Counted from the first letter of the stretch, positions 46,001-53,710 are shown. The stretch: 64,000 nucleotides of DNA from Spirosoma fluviale (GCF_900230225.1 NZ_OCNH01000001.1:2480001-2544000), one strand, 5' to 3'. Notes: a model not told the origin generated them from the sequence alone. Made by a program: numbers and translations.

Positions 46001-46203
46001 TCAAATCGCAGGTAATGACGTTTTTAACGACTGTACTAGGGCTGGTACCGGTACTTTTCAGTGGCGGACTGGGCTCCGAACTACAGCAACCGCTGGCGCT
46101 ATCGGTTATTGGGGGCATGTGTGTAGGCGTACTGGTATCCTGGACGGTTATCCCCGTGCTTTACTGGTGGCTTTATAGCAGACAGGCATCCGTTCTGACC
46201 TGA
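43039..46203 (+). CDS. RND-family efflux permease (partner of adjacent adaptor)
   Basis: This 1054-residue pump has TM1 (VCVVTLALAVLGILAF), two large periplasmic loops and the two six-helix halves. The TM4 relay segment reads GEIVDSAIIILENI (Asp443, Ser444), with one Asp only, as in HME-type pumps. The second half has GLLDNDSILKLDTM in the TM10 region. A TTG at 43039 is the start, since no ATG lies between it and the upstream stop. It follows the adaptor lipoprotein by 106 bp and should work with it as a proton-driven exporter. The substrate is unknown; the peptide encoded upstream is one candidate. Confidence 0.92.
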   Translation: MTRYLIHRPIAVCVVTLALAVLGILAFRQLPVSLLPDIPVPEITVQVSYPTASARELQRIIEQPLRNQLLQVNHLDDIESVTQNGLAVLTLRFDYGTNTRLAYLETNEKIDAILGQLPRDLERPKVIKAGAGDIPVFNLNVLPGLGYQGDFLALSEFCENVLKRRIEQLPDVALVDATGLAQPEAVVQVDPGKLASLGITEQQLTDVLKQANLQPGNFSVREGPYQYNIRFSSVLQTPQDVENIYISVGGSGTPLANAAQNDPRVSYFADNVLTAQETRAEAPRRLVALREIATVTLREQPLTGEYSFSRNESNSQKATSKRSVCLAIIKQSDAQLLHLRAELADLQTQFSKDYPQIDFALSQDQTELLDISVNNLISNLLTGALLTFGMIFFFMRDRRLPLLVGLVIPVSIAVTFLGFYLLGLSINIVSLAGLVLGMGEIVDSAIIILENIEEKREGGMPVEASCIAGTEEVIRPLFTSVLTNSAVFMPLLLLSGLAGALFFDQAVSVSLALGTSLLCSYTLVPVLYSLLYRQETGPKLTQSPTRFMRWLDTAYLTTFSLAFRFKRSLLVSLLLLLAGAGWMAVHIGKQGMPDVSRTELEVFIDWNEPLTVAENQRRTEQLSRQLAPAPEYVSMFTGQQQFILNRQLQQSQNKTLLSLQTASEQAYRRLSAQIMTLVRPQYPTAIVAVRPARNVFEQLFNTTEPTLRLKLYNTQGKQPVDPARMAGIEEKLTRSGLTTNPVGQENQLTVRIRTDKLLLYDVDESALIKKLKTVFNNNQVTNLQSEQRFIPLVLSEPTTPNGYSTWQQAFVNNRQKQSIPLRQLIEAIPQTDYSVFYADKEGAYVPFDFLIDSPLVRPVQQRVASFLQQEPGVLAGWSGQHFRDQTYLNELLGVVAVAILLLFCILTAQFESLQQPLIVLLIILLGVAGAIWSLFLAGESLNILSVIGMIVLIGLLDNDSILKLDTMNRSRDAMSLMDSIRSAGQRRLKSQVMTFLTTVLGLVPVLFSGGLGSELQQPLALSVIGGMCVGVLVSWTVIPVLYWWLYSRQASVLT

Positions 46204-46228
46204 ACGGATGCCTGTCTGCTTTCCTTTT
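46177..46228 (+). terminator. Terminator whose stem includes the RND stop codon
   Basis: A perfect 19-bp stem has arms at 46177-46195 and 46202-46220 with a 6-nt loop, and is followed by TTCCTTTT. The TGA stop of the RND gene (46201-46203) sits at the loop, so the left arm is coding. It separates the RND gene from the convergent nfu gene. Confidence 0.9.
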
Positions 46229-46237
46229 ATAGCTTAC

Positions 46238-46840
46238 TTACACCCCCTCAGCTTCGACCAGCTTCACTTCGGGAACCAGACGCGTCAGCAGGTTTTCAAT
46301 GCCCGCTTTAAGCGTGAGCGTGGAGGAAGGACAGCCGCTGCACGATCCCTGCAACAAAACTTTCACCGTGCCGCTGGGCTCATCGAAGGAGTAAAAGCTA
46401 ATGGCTCCTCCATCCGATTCTACAGCAGGTTTGATGTATTGATCCAATACGGCCTTGATTTTCTGGACTGTTTCGGAATCCATATCCAGTTTGGTCGTGT
46501 TCGTTTCTACGGTCCGTTGCGAAAAAACGGGCTTCTGTGCCCCGAAATAGTCTTTCAGGAAGAGTTTCACTTCAAGCATTACCTCATCCCAGTCAGTCTC
46601 GTCGTCTTTGGTCACGGTTACGAAGTTGGCCGAAATAAACACCCGCCGAACAAACTCAAATCCAAACAGGGCTACGGCTAACGGCGATGCTTTTCCATCA
46701 AGAAGGGCATCGCCCGGGGTTGCATAGTCGAACGAAAGGCCAGCAGGTACAAGTTCAAAGTTAACGACGAACTTCATAGAGTTCGGGTTGGGGCTTCCTT
46801 CCGTAAAGATGGATACGGGACGGTCTAGCGTAGGGTTCAT
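46238..46840 (-). CDS. NifU-family Fe-S scaffold/carrier protein (Nfu)
   Basis: The product has 200 residues. The N-terminal Nfu_N domain (about 10-105, IFTEGSPNPNSMKFVVN) is followed by a NifU C-terminal domain (118-190) with the cluster-binding GSCSGCPSS motif (Cys167 and Cys170). Such proteins carry [4Fe-4S] clusters to target enzymes in the cytoplasm. The size and domain order are standard for Bacteroidota and mitochondrial-type Nfu. It is monocistronic, with hairpins on both sides. Confidence 0.95.
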   Translation of the reverse strand: MNPTLDRPVSIFTEGSPNPNSMKFVVNFELVPAGLSFDYATPGDALLDGKASPLAVALFGFEFVRRVFISANFVTVTKDDETDWDEVMLEVKLFLKDYFGAQKPVFSQRTVETNTTKLDMDSETVQKIKAVLDQYIKPAVESDGGAISFYSFDEPSGTVKVLLQGSCSGCPSSTLTLKAGIENLLTRLVPEVKLVEAEGV

Positions 46841-46929
46841 TTAGCGCAAAATTTTAGTTCACCGAAACGTTCGGTCGGTTTTCGTACTAGCGTAACAGCC
46901 GACTTGTTTTTTTAGTTTTTGTCCATAAA

Positions 46930-46961
46930 AAAACCCATTCAACAGTGGTTGAACGGGTTTT
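46930..46961 (-). terminator. Hairpin between rpmA and nfu (first)
   Basis: AAAACCCATTCAAC pairs with GTTGAACGGGTTTT across a 4-nt loop, with one mismatch. It is A-rich on the left and reads as a U-run on minus. Likely terminator of the rplU-rpmA transcript. Confidence 0.75.
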
Positions 46962-46963
46962 CA

Positions 46964-47000
46964 TTAAACCAATAAAGTTTCAAAAACCTTATTGGTTTAA
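46964..47000 (-). terminator. Second hairpin directly after rpmA
   Basis: A 12-bp stem TTAAACCAATAA / TTATTGGTTTAA with a 13-nt loop begins 8 bp past the rpmA stop. It is A/T-rich and weak alone, but in tandem with the next hairpin may ensure termination. Confidence 0.55.
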
Positions 47001-47007
47001 TCTGTAC

Positions 47008-47286
47008 TTAAGCCGCGGCTACTTCTGCCACTTCAGCTGGAATGATATCTACATACGAGCGGTTATCGCGACCCGGACGGAACTTCACCGTACCCGCTAC
47101 CAGAGCGAACAGAGTATAATCTTTACCACAGCCGACGTTTTTGCCGGGGTGGTGTTTCGTACCGCGCTGACGGATGATAATGTTACCGGCAATAGCCGAC
47201 TCACCACCAAACAATTTAACACCCAGCCGCTTGCTGTGCGAATCGCGGCCGTTTTTGGAACTACCTACACCTTTCTTGTGTGCCAT
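47008..47286 (-). CDS. rpmA: 50S ribosomal protein L27
   Basis: This 92-residue protein begins [16 protein letters not shown] and contains the hallmark [19 protein letters not shown] motif. L27 sits at the peptidyl-transferase centre of the 50S subunit. There is no N-terminal pre-sequence of the Firmicute cleaved type. It follows rplU in the usual L21-L27 order. The C-terminus has a short Ala/Glu-rich extension (AEVAEVAAA). Confidence 0.98.
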   Translation of the reverse strand: MAHKKGVGSSKNGRDSHSKRLGVKLFGGESAIAGNIIIRQRGTKHHPGKNVGCGKDYTLFALVAGTVKFRPGRDNRSYVDIIPAEVAEVAAA

Positions 47287-47297
47287 TTTTTTTAAGA

Positions 47298-47369
47298 AGT
47301 TAGGAGTTAGGAGTTAGGAGTTAGGAGAAATGGCTGCGCCAGCATTCTCACTACTAACTCCTAACTCCT
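47298..47369. repeat. 7-bp tandem repeat with inverted copy between rplU and rpmA
   Basis: Four perfect AGTTAGG units occupy 47298-47325. The reverse complement CTAACTCCTAACTCCT lies at 47354-47369. The two can form a hairpin with about a 30-nt loop in the rplU-rpmA spacer. Possibly a simple-sequence expansion; a processing or attenuation role is only speculation. Confidence 0.7.
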
Positions 47370-47378
47370 ACCTACTAG

Positions 47379-47696
47379 TTATAAAGTTATGTCTTCAATC
47401 ATGACCTTGGTCAAATACTGACGGTGGCCGTTTTTCTTTTTGTAACCTTTCCGACGCTTCTTTTTAAAGATGATAACTTTCTCACCTTTAAGGTGTTCCA
47501 TTATCTTGGCCGATACTGTTGCACCAGCAACGGTTGGGGCACCTATGGTGATGCTCCCTTCGTTATCAACAAGGAGAATCTTCACCTTGTCGGAGGCAAG
47601 TACAGCGTCCACGTCGCCTTCTAACCGATGGGTATAGATGTGGCGACCTTTTTGGATCTTGAATTGCTGTCCTGCGATCTCTACGATTGCGTACAT
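47379..47696 (-). CDS. rplU: 50S ribosomal protein L21
   Basis: This 105-residue protein starts MYAIVEIAGQQFKIQKG and contains KVLLVDNEG-type and GEKVIIFKKKRRKGYKKKNGHRQ-type segments standard for L21, ending in a TKVMIEDI motif. It binds 23S rRNA in the 50S subunit. It is the first gene of the rplU-rpmA pair. Confidence 0.98.
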   Translation of the reverse strand: MYAIVEIAGQQFKIQKGRHIYTHRLEGDVDAVLASDKVKILLVDNEGSITIGAPTVAGATVSAKIMEHLKGEKVIIFKKKRRKGYKKKNGHRQYLTKVMIEDITL

Positions 47697-47826
47697 TTTT
47701 TGTGTATAAAATTGGAAATGAGGTGCAAAAGTAAGAAAAAAATTACGATTTACGAATAAAGGCGTGCAATTTTATTGACAATAAGAGTGATGTATGATGT
47801 ATCCGCTAACCCATACATCCTACATC

Positions 47827-48591
47827 TCAAGCCGCTCTTCCTTTCATAAAATCACCGGCGGCCGATTTAAGCAGACCGGCAAAGGAGTTGAGGCAAAACA
47901 AAACACCCCGGTCGATTAAGGCCCTGGCCTGATCCCCGGTAGCGGCCGTAGTTCCGGCTATCAAACCGGCTTTTCTGATTTTCTCCACAACACCGGCAAT
48001 CGTTCGTTTTACTTCATCATGACCCGGCCCATCGTAATAGCCCATACTCATGGCCAGGTCGCGGGGGCCGATCACAAAGCCATCGATGCCTTCCACGGTC
48101 AGGAGATCGTCCAGGTTGTCGATGGCTTCTTTATCTTCCAGCTGGGGTAAAACAAGTATCTGTTCATTGGCAAACGCAACGGCTTCGCCCTGGTTCATGG
48201 TGCCCAGCAAATAGTCATTGGCCCGCACCGGCCCGAAACCGCGTGTGCCCAGCGGTGGGTATTTTACGGCCCGCACCAACGCTTCGGCATCGGCAACGGT
48301 ACTGATGGCGGGCATCATGATGCCCATAACGCCCGCATCCAGAAACTGTAGAATCAATTTCTGGTCGTTGCTGCGCACACGGGCCAGGGGCGTAATACCG
48401 GTCAGTTCACAGGCACGTACGATGTCCTGAACCTGGGCCGTCGTAACGGGACTGTGTTCGCCGTCGATCATGTAAAAATCCAGCCCCGAAAAGCCACAAA
48501 GTTCGGCAACGGTTGGATCGCTGCTATTCGACAGGACACCCAGAACGGGTTGGCCATTTTTAAGCCGGGTTTTAACGATATTTTGCTTCAT
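47827..48591 (-). CDS. HpcH/HpaI-family aldolase
   Basis: This 254-residue TIM-barrel protein has the family motifs: FYMIDGEHSPVTTAQVQDI with the catalytic-area His, TPLARVRSND with the phosphate or pyruvate-binding Arg, VLPQLEDKEAIDNLDDL with the metal-binding Glu, and GPRDLAMSMG. These class II enzymes cleave 4-hydroxy-2-oxoacids (for example 4-hydroxy-2-oxoheptanedioate or 2-dehydro-3-deoxy-glucarate) to pyruvate and an aldehyde. The natural substrate cannot be told from sequence. It is monocistronic and divergent from the sensor kinase at 48805. Confidence 0.88.
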   Translation of the reverse strand: MKQNIVKTRLKNGQPVLGVLSNSSDPTVAELCGFSGLDFYMIDGEHSPVTTAQVQDIVRACELTGITPLARVRSNDQKLILQFLDAGVMGIMMPAISTVADAEALVRAVKYPPLGTRGFGPVRANDYLLGTMNQGEAVAFANEQILVLPQLEDKEAIDNLDDLLTVEGIDGFVIGPRDLAMSMGYYDGPGHDEVKRTIAGVVEKIRKAGLIAGTTAATGDQARALIDRGVLFCLNSFAGLLKSAAGDFMKGRAA

Positions 48592-48804
48592 AGTGTAGGC
48601 AAAACGGGCACCTGGCCGCGCTTTACTGCATTTTATACGAAATATATTGGGCGGCTAAGTTACAACCGAATCGGCTTCAACGAAAACCCTCCTACCATGT
48701 ACTAACAATCGTCAGATTACCTGTTCATAAGTAGCTGATTTGCCTTATCTTAGAGTGTCATACATCCATAAAGAGCCAGCACGGGCTTTATACTTCACTG
48801 CTTT

Positions 48805-51800
48805 ATGCACTGGTTAGTTCTGATTTTCCTTTTACTAACACAGATAGGGCGGGCACAGTCTCCCTTTTCGATCCACCATCTCACGACAAACGATGGTCTG
48901 TCGCAGGGTTCCTGTTTTTATATCCTGAAAGATTCGCGGGGGTTCATGTGGATGAGTAGCCAGGATGGCCTGAACCGGTACGACGGGAGTCGATTCACCG
49001 TTTACAGTTTCAATGAGCAGGATTCAACTACGATTGGCAAGGGGGAGGTACGGGGAGTGGTCGAAGATCCGCACGGTGACCTTTGGATAGGGACTGAGGA
49101 ATGCCTCAACCGCTATCGTCGACATACCGATTCATTTGAGCATGTGTATGCTACGGATCGGCGGGGAAAACGTCTTGCTGCTTTACAGGAACCCTTTTTC
49201 GCCGACGACTCAACTGTTTGGTATGCCAGCAATCGGGAGGGTATCATGAAACTGAATTACAAAACAGGCCGAAAATCGAGTATTAGTCCGTGGGTGAAAC
49301 CCAAATTCAGCATTAATACCGAATGGATTCTCCATCAGCCCGATCAGCAGTCTTTGCTCTATCTGCTGCCCATGGGATTTGCCCGCTACAATTACCAAAC
49401 CCACAAGCTTACAACCTTCCTGACGGGCAGCACTACCGACCAACCCGTTGTCGGCTCTCCTCATGGTCCTGTCGGGAGGGCGTCTCTGTTTCAATCCATT
49501 CATCGCTGCCACGTACCAGGCGCTCATTATGGGCATTACTGCTTTGCCGGACCTCAGGGCATTTATGAGTTTGACGCCACCCTCACTCACTTGCTCAGAT
49601 ATCACCCGGTACGAACCGGAATCGGAATGTATCGGCTGGTGAGCATGGACGAAGATAAACAGGGACGTTGGTGGATTGGCGCGGAGGGCTCAGGGGTGTG
49701 GCTTTATGACCCGGATGCCATGACCCTGCTCCGTGAAGTAACCCCCGGCCCTACCCTCTCCAATTCATTGATGACGAACCAGATTTCGGACGTCTACATT
49801 GATGATCTGGGGCTCGTGTGGGCCAATAGCGACCCATTTGGCATTGACATTATCTACCCAAACGCCTTCAGTGTTGAAACTTTCCCCGACGATCCGCTCA
49901 ACATCCATGACCTGAACAGACATCCAATTCGGGGATTGTGTGAAGATACGCAGGGACGAATCTGGATTGGGACGGTAGACGGCGGTATCCGGCGGTATGA
50001 CCCCGCTACGGGCTATATGCAAGCCTATACGTCGGCGCAGGGTGTTCCCGCAGAAGGCAACGTCCGCCACATAATCTGCACCAGAGATGGGCGAATTTTA
50101 GCAACAAACCTGCAGGGGTTACTGCGCTACGACCCTAAGCAGGATCGCTTTATTGAATTGCCGAATCCCCTTTGTTCTGATCCCGACTGCCGGTTTGCAA
50201 GGGGTATTTGCGAGTTGCCCGATGGCCGATTTATCATGGCGACTTTCGGTGGGCTATTCGTACTGACGAAAGACCTGAAACCTATGAGCCGCATTGATCC
50301 GGACGGCACCTATTTTGGTTCTTTCTATTTTGATCCGGCTACCAACCTGTTGTATGCAGGACGGCGCGATCAGGATTTGGCGGTGTATCAATACCAGCGC
50401 AATGGCAGTTTTGCATCAGCACAACGGATGGATCAGCTAACGCTTGAGTATATAACCCTGTCGGGCCACAATATCATGGATTTCTTTGCCGACCCGGCAC
50501 GTCATTGCTTATGGCTTTCTACAGACCGGGGCCTGGTGCGTTTTGATCCGGCCACCCGGCGGGTCATTCACCGATACACCGTTCGTGATGGGTTACCCAA
50601 TAATGTGGTTTATGGTTTACTTCCCGACCGAAAAGGCCATTTCTGGTTGAGCACTAATAATGGCCTGGTGAAGTTCTACCCGACCGAACTGAAGTTTGCT
50701 CCGGTTGTCTCGACAAAGGGCCGGGAGTACAACAGCCATGCGCTGCTAACCGGCTCCGATGGAACATTTTATGCAGGTGGCGTACATGGACTGGATCGCT
50801 TCGTACCCGAGCAGTTGGAAAACTACAAGGCCAACGTTCCGGTTCGGATCATCAGTTTTGATGTCAATGATCTCCCCTATCGTACTGACGGTTTTGTAGG
50901 CGAAACCGGCCGGGCAGACCTTTCGCATGAGCAAAATACATTGTCTATCGGTTTGGCCGCCCTGGATTACCTCAGCAACGGGCGAAACCAGATTGCCTAC
51001 ACGCTGTCTGGTATTGACCGGGACTGGGTTAATTTAAAGAGTACCAACGTTGTGCGTTATGCCGATCTGCCTCCCGGAGATTATATCTTTAAAGCCAGGG
51101 CTACCGATGCCCGCGGACAGCTTACGCCAACCATTCAGTTGGCCATCACCATTCATCCTCCTTACTGGAAACGCTGGTGGTTTCGTCTGCTCGGCTTGTT
51201 GGTTATTGTGGGTAGTGTAGCGGCCTGGTTAACCGCCTATAACCAGCAAAAACTTAACCAGCAAAGACGACTATTACAGAATACACTGGCCACCCAGGAA
51301 GACGAGCGTCGACGAATTGCCCGTGACCTTCACGATGATGTAGGAAACACCCTGGCAGCGATTAAAGGGGTACTGGGATTGGCCAGAGACCGGCTTACCC
51401 AGACAGACCAGATGCCCGAAGTTGATAAAGCCTATACCATGATCGACAAAGCGGGCAATGACCTTCGTAACATTACACACGACCTGATGCCTATTGAGTT
51501 TGAAACCTATGCATTGCCCGACGTGGTGGGGCAGTTGGTTGACCGGGCCAATCAATCGTCACGGATAACATTTGCGTATATTCTGTTTGGTGAAGTGGAG
51601 CGAATGAAGCCCGAACGCGAACTGGTTATTTACCGAATTATTGCGGAGTTGGTTCAAAATGCGCTCAAACATGGTGGAGCAGGAATGGCCATTGTTCAAC
51701 TAGGCTACCACCCCAAACACCTGAGCATTCTGGTAGATACGCCATTAATACACAAAGAAATTAGTGCGTTTGTCATCGACCAGTTAGTAACGGGTATCGG

Positions 51801-51915
51801 TCAAAAAAACATAAATTACCGGGCTGAATACCTGCATGCTGTTCTCACCACCGACAGCAATGACGAAAGTTACATTGTGATGCTTGACGTTCCTTATGAT
51901 ATCAACAGTTTCTAG
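48805..51915 (+). CDS. Propeller-type sensor histidine kinase (HisKA_3) with unusual ATPase end
   Basis: The product has 1036 residues. A signal peptide ends near QIGRAQ. A long two-component-regulator-type propeller follows (about 20-690; repeats such as SRGFMWMSSQDGLNRYDG and GHFWLSTNNGLVKF). Then come a YYY domain (about 700-775), a TM helix (about 795-812) and a HisKA_3 H-box RRRIARDLHDDVGN (His843). The N-box is intact (ELVQNALKHGGA, Asn952). Where a G1 box DxGxGF is expected the sequence reads LVDTPLIHKE, while GIGQKNINYRAEYL is near normal. Kinase activity may therefore be reduced. It shares 20 nt with the response regulator gene. The stimulus is probably extracellular glycan-derived. 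Confidence 0.9.
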   Translation: MHWLVLIFLLLTQIGRAQSPFSIHHLTTNDGLSQGSCFYILKDSRGFMWMSSQDGLNRYDGSRFTVYSFNEQDSTTIGKGEVRGVVEDPHGDLWIGTEECLNRYRRHTDSFEHVYATDRRGKRLAALQEPFFADDSTVWYASNREGIMKLNYKTGRKSSISPWVKPKFSINTEWILHQPDQQSLLYLLPMGFARYNYQTHKLTTFLTGSTTDQPVVGSPHGPVGRASLFQSIHRCHVPGAHYGHYCFAGPQGIYEFDATLTHLLRYHPVRTGIGMYRLVSMDEDKQGRWWIGAEGSGVWLYDPDAMTLLREVTPGPTLSNSLMTNQISDVYIDDLGLVWANSDPFGIDIIYPNAFSVETFPDDPLNIHDLNRHPIRGLCEDTQGRIWIGTVDGGIRRYDPATGYMQAYTSAQGVPAEGNVRHIICTRDGRILATNLQGLLRYDPKQDRFIELPNPLCSDPDCRFARGICELPDGRFIMATFGGLFVLTKDLKPMSRIDPDGTYFGSFYFDPATNLLYAGRRDQDLAVYQYQRNGSFASAQRMDQLTLEYITLSGHNIMDFFADPARHCLWLSTDRGLVRFDPATRRVIHRYTVRDGLPNNVVYGLLPDRKGHFWLSTNNGLVKFYPTELKFAPVVSTKGREYNSHALLTGSDGTFYAGGVHGLDRFVPEQLENYKANVPVRIISFDVNDLPYRTDGFVGETGRADLSHEQNTLSIGLAALDYLSNGRNQIAYTLSGIDRDWVNLKSTNVVRYADLPPGDYIFKARATDARGQLTPTIQLAITIHPPYWKRWWFRLLGLLVIVGSVAAWLTAYNQQKLNQQRRLLQNTLATQEDERRRIARDLHDDVGNTLAAIKGVLGLARDRLTQTDQMPEVDKAYTMIDKAGNDLRNITHDLMPIEFETYALPDVVGQLVDRANQSSRITFAYILFGEVERMKPERELVIYRIIAELVQNALKHGGAGMAIVQLGYHPKHLSILVDTPLIHKEISAFVIDQLVTGIGQKNINYRAEYLHAVLTTDSNDESYIVMLDVPYDINSF

Positions 51916-52543
51916 CCCGATCAAAATTCTGATCATTGACGACCATCGCCTGTTTAACGACGGGCTGGGGCTCATGCTGGCCGATGTGCCCGATATGCGT
52001 ATCGTTGGCCATGTGTATCATAGCAGCGAAGCCATTCAGCAGGTCAATGAGTATAATCCTGACGTGTTGCTAATTGACTTTAATATGCCCGATATAGATG
52101 GTCTTGCCCTTACCCGGAAATTGATCGCTCTACTCGGCCAACAACGCATCCTGATTCTGAGCATGTACGGTGAAGCCCGTTACATCAACGATTTCAGAAA
52201 AGCGGGTGCCCTCGGTTATATGTTAAAAACTTCCACAAAAGACGAACTGCTACTGGCTATTCGAACCGTTGCTCAGGAACAGCCTTACTTTGACCCCAAA
52301 CTCGCCGATAATAAGCAATTCAGTAACCATGCTGATGACATTTTTCTAAAAAAATACAAACTCTCTCCTCGTGAGGTAGAAATAATCCGGCTCATCAAAG
52401 ATGGCTTGAGTAGCCCGCAGATAGCAGAAAAAATAAACCTGAGTCAGCATACAGTCGATACGCACCGCAAAAATATACACGCCAAACTCAATATAAGTAC
52501 CGTTGCCGATCTGGTTCGCTTTGCCATCGAAATGAATATATAA
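51896..52543 (+). CDS. LuxR/NarL-type response regulator
   Basis: This roughly 215-residue protein has a receiver domain (about 5-120; acidic IIDDH, phospho-site LLIDFNMPDIDG, switch LSMYG, Lys in LKTSTKD) and a C-terminal LuxR HTH (LSPREVEIIRLIKDGLSSPQ, TVDTHRKNIHAKL). The ATG at 51896 is used; a longer TTG start would extend further into the kinase gene. It overlaps the kinase gene by 20 nt and is its obvious partner. The regulated genes are unknown. A perfect 18-bp palindrome lies 18 bp past its stop. Confidence 0.95.
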   Translation: MISTVSSPIKILIIDDHRLFNDGLGLMLADVPDMRIVGHVYHSSEAIQQVNEYNPDVLLIDFNMPDIDGLALTRKLIALLGQQRILILSMYGEARYINDFRKAGALGYMLKTSTKDELLLAIRTVAQEQPYFDPKLADNKQFSNHADDIFLKKYKLSPREVEIIRLIKDGLSSPQIAEKINLSQHTVDTHRKNIHAKLNISTVADLVRFAIEMNI

Positions 52544-52561
52544 TCTATATAACATATAAAT

Positions 52562-52579
52562 ATACCCGAATTCGGGTAT
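52562..52579. promoter_or_regulatory. Perfect 18-bp palindrome
   Basis: ATACCCGAATTCGGGTAT, a perfect palindrome without spacer, just after the response-regulator stop. It is suited to a dimeric DNA-binding protein. No U-run follows, so a terminator is less likely. Confidence 0.5.
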
Positions 52580-52651
52580 TGCGCTCGTAACGGGTTATTC
52601 TGATCTTTACATGCTTTTTATCCACACCATTAGTTTTCTGTTAATCAACTC

Positions 52652-52689
52652 ATAAACGGCTACCTTATTGATACTGGGTGGCCGTTTAT
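52652..52689. terminator. Hairpin between converging response-regulator and deacetylase genes
   Basis: A 9-bp stem ATAAACGGC / GCCGTTTAT with further partial pairing (TACC/GGGT) lies in the 148-bp convergent spacer, about 3 bp before the HDAC-family stop. It may serve both directions. Confidence 0.55.
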
Positions 52690-52691
52690 CG

Positions 52692-53594
52692 TTAGAAGAA
52701 TAAATTTGCTGCTACCCGAAACGTATTGCAGTGCGCTTCTACAATATCGGTCAGCCGGGGGGAGTAGCCCCCACCCATTGACACGACAATGGGCAGGTTG
52801 TTTTGTATTGCCTGTTCGAAAACAAAAACGTCCCGTTGCCGGCAACCTTCCCGACTTACACTCAGCTTCCCCAGTCGGTCAGAGGCCAGAATATCCACCC
52901 CCGACACGTAAAACAGGAAATCGGGTTGTTGCTGGCTGATTAACCGGGGCAATGTATCGTAAAGCGTGTTCAGATAAAACTCGTCGGTAGTTCCGGTTGG
53001 CAGTTCAATATCCAGATCAGATATTTCTTTTCGAAGGGGATAGTTATCAGCACCGTGCATACTAAACGTATATACGCGAGGTTCTGCCTGAAACATGACG
53101 GCGGTACCATTTCCCTGATGAACGTCCAGATCTACGACCAGTATTTTTTTCACCTGCTTCGTTTCGAGCAAATAATTAGCGGCTACCCCTACGTCATTGA
53201 GCATACAAAACCCTTCACCCCGATCGGGAAAGGCATGGTGTGTTCCGCCCGCAATGTTCATGGCGACTCCATCCCGTTTGGCCAGCTGTGTACAGTCGAT
53301 GGTGCCCTGGGTAATGATCCATTCGCGGTCGATCAGGTCGGGTGTTAATGGAAAGCCAATCCGGCGCATCATTTTGGGATCGACAGTGCCGGTTTTCAAC
53401 GCCTGTACATACTCAGGCGTGTGAACGCCCAGCGCCCAGCGGTCGTCTACGGGTTCAGGGCCGAAGAAATTAGCTTCCGTACAGGTGCCTTCGTACAGCA
53501 GTTGTTCGTGGATCAATTCGTACTTGAGCATGGGGAAGCGATGCCCTTCCGGCAACCGTAACCGGTATACCGGCGAAAACGCAATCTGAAGCAT
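52692..53594 (-). CDS. Histone-deacetylase-family protein (AcuC/HDAC-like)
   Basis: This 300-residue arginase/deacetylase-fold enzyme has the charge-relay His pair in IAGGTHHAFPDRGEGFCMLND, the zinc ligands of DLDVHQGNG and SGVDILASDRLG, and SMGGGYSP near the C-terminus. Bacterial members deacetylate acetyl-lysine, acetylpolyamines or small acetylamides. The specificity here cannot be stated. It is monocistronic, divergent from the SDR gene. Confidence 0.92.
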   Translation of the reverse strand: MLQIAFSPVYRLRLPEGHRFPMLKYELIHEQLLYEGTCTEANFFGPEPVDDRWALGVHTPEYVQALKTGTVDPKMMRRIGFPLTPDLIDREWIITQGTIDCTQLAKRDGVAMNIAGGTHHAFPDRGEGFCMLNDVGVAANYLLETKQVKKILVVDLDVHQGNGTAVMFQAEPRVYTFSMHGADNYPLRKEISDLDIELPTGTTDEFYLNTLYDTLPRLISQQQPDFLFYVSGVDILASDRLGKLSVSREGCRQRDVFVFEQAIQNNLPIVVSMGGGYSPRLTDIVEAHCNTFRVAANLFF

Positions 53595-53710
53595 AGAAGC
53601 AGACGTAGCCCGTCCCGTTCGATAAAAGATGTGTTTTTATTAACCCATTCGGCAACGAATCTGTTACCAAAGGCTGCATTTTCGTGGTTCTTAGGGTTTA
53701 CCCCAGTCGT

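Noticed and set aside
41811..46203. Type I secretion system with a peptidase ABC transporter for the peptide
   Set aside because: No ABC ATPase or C39 peptidase lies near the peptide gene; the exporter present is an RND pump with adaptor.
47298..47369. Possible CRISPR-like array
   Set aside because: The units are only 7 bp, directly adjacent and without spacers, so this is a simple tandem repeat.
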